DNA from: Nitrospirota bacterium
GTDB taxonomy: Bacteria; Nitrospirota; Thermodesulfovibrionia; Thermodesulfovibrionales; Magnetobacteriaceae
Reading direction: 5' to 3'
Assembly: GCA_015233725.1 (NCBI GenBank)
Contig: JADFXD010000002.1
Coordinates: forward strand, 22,437-86,436
DNA length: 64,000 nucleotides
Shown: one piece after another, positions 63,126 through 64,000 of the stretch
How the letters are laid out: each line of letters starts with the position of its first letter
Numbering within the stretch: the stretch's first letter is position 1
The notes under the pieces: model-generated
The model's input: only the letters and a program-made list of their open reading frames with translations
What the model was told of the DNA's origin: nothing
The model's database searches: none
Translations under genes and position numbers: made by a program

Positions 63126-63398
63126 ATGGAAGAGATAGAGGTCAAGAAACCAACCGACAAAGAGCTCAGTGAGATGGGCGTAAGCAAGTGGCCTATATGG
63201 CAGAAGGAGGTCTCGACGTTTGACTGGTCATACGACTCCACCGAGATGTGCTATCTGCTTGCCGGCAAGGTGGTCGTCAAGGTCAGCGACGGCAAAGAGG
63301 TGGAGTTTGGCAAGGGCGACTTCGTGACCTTCCCCGAGGGCCTGTCCTGCACCTGGGAGGTCAAAGAACCCGTCAGGAAACACTACAAGTTTAAGTAA
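63126..63398 (+). CDS. Small cupin protein (DUF861 type)
   Basis: 90 residues, single cupin domain: the WSYDSTEMCYLLAGKVVV strand pair and FGKGDFVTFPEGLSCTWEV. The His metal ligands of classic cupins are mostly replaced, as is common in this subgroup. AGGAG before ATG 63126; last gene of the glgC cluster. Confidence 0.9.
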   Translation: MEEIEVKKPTDKELSEMGVSKWPIWQKEVSTFDWSYDSTEMCYLLAGKVVVKVSDGKEVEFGKGDFVTFPEGLSCTWEVKEPVRKHYKFK

Positions 63399-63404
63399 AC
63401 CCGA

Positions 63405-63505
63405 AATACAAAGAAAAAGAAAAGAAAGAAGGAGGGACGCCTGGCCGCCCCCTCCTTAGACCTCCCCCGCAAGGGGACAAGTCCCCTTGACCCCTTCCTG
63501 CGTAG
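63405..63505. repeat. Composite hairpin repeat, copy 14
   Basis: A/G-rich lead, GGAGGGACGCCTGGCCGCCCCCTCC, then CAAGGGGACAAGTCCCCTTG (63471-63490) and ACCCC. Follows the cupin gene. Confidence 0.85.
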
Positions 63506-63607
63506 GCTTGCGCGGTAACTCATGGCGTGGGTGGAGTTTGTGCTTTTTTGTTTACATAATCCTGACAATCCTCTAATCCGTTAAATCGTGGTTCAGACAG
63601 TTTTTTT

Positions 63608-63826
63608 CTAATACGATTGGCCTGATTTGGCAAGTAGAACCTCAGACAGTTCTTTTGTATTTACTCGTTTAGAGAAGGATATAATCTCAAATGCAACAAT
63701 GTTATTATCGCCATCAAAATCAACCGTCAAACCTGATTCATCGATATATTCGGTTTCTTCTATCAGGGCATCTGAAAATCTTATCTCCAACACATCGCCC
63801 TCTTTATCGTAAGATATCTTCAGCAT
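63608..63826 (-). CDS. DUF2283 protein
   Basis: 72 residues; LKISYDKEGDVLEIRF and the E-YID-GLTVDFD pattern are typical of DUF2283. Such proteins often follow DUF4258-like genes in antitoxin-like position. It overlaps the end of such a gene here by 7 bp. An AGGAG is 11 nt before ATG 63826; the first ATG after that site is out of frame. Confidence 0.85.
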   Translation of the reverse strand: MLKISYDKEGDVLEIRFSDALIEETEYIDESGLTVDFDGDNNIVAFEIISFSKRVNTKELSEVLLAKSGQSY

Positions 63827-64000
63827 TGCATTTTTCTCCTTTTTATACGTCTATCAAAGAACGCACTTATAATTAGCTGTTCCTCTTTGTTTTCCCATCT
63901 ACCGATAACTCTTAAAAAACTTCCTCTCAAGCAACCAATAAAATGTATTATAGCACGTTTCGATTGCATGCAATACAGAAAGAGGGTGGTATTTTTGCAA
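63820..64000 (-). CDS. DUF4258-like protein, 5' end outside window
   Basis: About 60 codons open to the right edge; the end reads FLRVIGRWENKEEQLI...FFDRRIKRR, a strand pattern typical of DUF4258/BrnT-like toxin ends. The rest of the gene is beyond the window. Its stop overlaps the DUF2283 start, which gives a two-gene toxin-antitoxin-like layout. Confidence 0.6.
   Translation of the reverse strand, partial: CKNTTLFLYCMQSKRAIIHFIGCLRGSFLRVIGRWENKEEQLIISAFFDRRIKRRKMQC

Overview
The window is bacterial chromosomal DNA with about 46 protein genes and no rRNA, tRNA or CRISPR array that I could recognise. The gene set is that of a Gram-negative, motile, signal-rich anaerobe: BamD-like lipoprotein, outer-membrane barrel, SLT/LysM murein hydrolase, MCP, many two-component and c-di-GMP proteins, eukaryotic-type Ser/Thr kinases, WD40 and TPR arrays, and a selenocysteine formate dehydrogenase next to formate-THF ligase. 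With the heavily repeated G+C-rich intergenic palindromes this suggests Nitrospirota, perhaps a relative of the magnetotactic 'Ca. Magnetobacterium' group. That is an inference; no magnetosome or marker gene is present.

Layout. 1-14.6 kb (+) is a signalling block: MCP, PAS histidine kinase, CheY, a DUF5618-like protein, a 2210-residue Ser/Thr kinase with 28 WD40 repeats, REC-PAS-GGDEF, REC-PAS-histidine kinase and cNMP-GGDEF. 14.7-16.7 kb: BamD-like lipoprotein, siroheme enzyme, and a RelE-type toxin-antitoxin cassette between perfect 26-bp direct repeats. 16.7-23.9 kb (-): unknown coiled-coil membrane protein, MltD-like transglycosylase, UMF1-type MFS carrier, AAA-like ATPase with a nuclease-like end, AEC carrier. 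24.0-28.6 kb (-): the moxR/DUF58/transglutaminase operon. 28.7-31.2 kb (+): a secreted repeat protein. 31.3-40.5 kb (-): formate block (NuoE-like, NuoF-like, selenocysteine FdhA, formate-THF ligase), ending in a Ser/Thr kinase fused to a cNMP-binding domain and a TupA-like tungstate-binding domain. 40.6-50.6 kb is mixed: PurE, DUF1640-like coiled coil, methyltransferase, FmdE-like protein, WbaP-like sugar transferase with radical SAM/SPASM protein, AT-rich metallophosphatase, TPR protein, NagA-like deacetylase. 50.8-54.1 kb (+): FG-GAP protein, UppS, CdsA. 54.2-60.7 kb (-): a double-receptor protein (DctP plus LivK-like), a hybrid histidine kinase and a porin-like barrel in one operon. 61.0-63.4 kb (+): DUF1844, GlgC, YjbQ, cupin. 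The right edge holds a DUF2283/DUF4258-like pair.

Three themes run across the window. First, dispersed palindromic repeats: a composite of two covarying hairpins at many gene ends, a 27-bp (9-codon) unit open in five of six frames and found inside coding genes, and a GGGGTGAGGCACCCC-type element. Second, several genes have a sigma70-like -10 box 4-6 nt before the start codon and no Shine-Dalgarno, which suggests leaderless mRNAs, while others have strong Shine-Dalgarno sites. Third, unusual sensory fusions sit next to plausible targets: the kinase-cNMP-TupA protein beside a Mo/W-dependent formate dehydrogenase, and the twin receptor beside a hybrid kinase.
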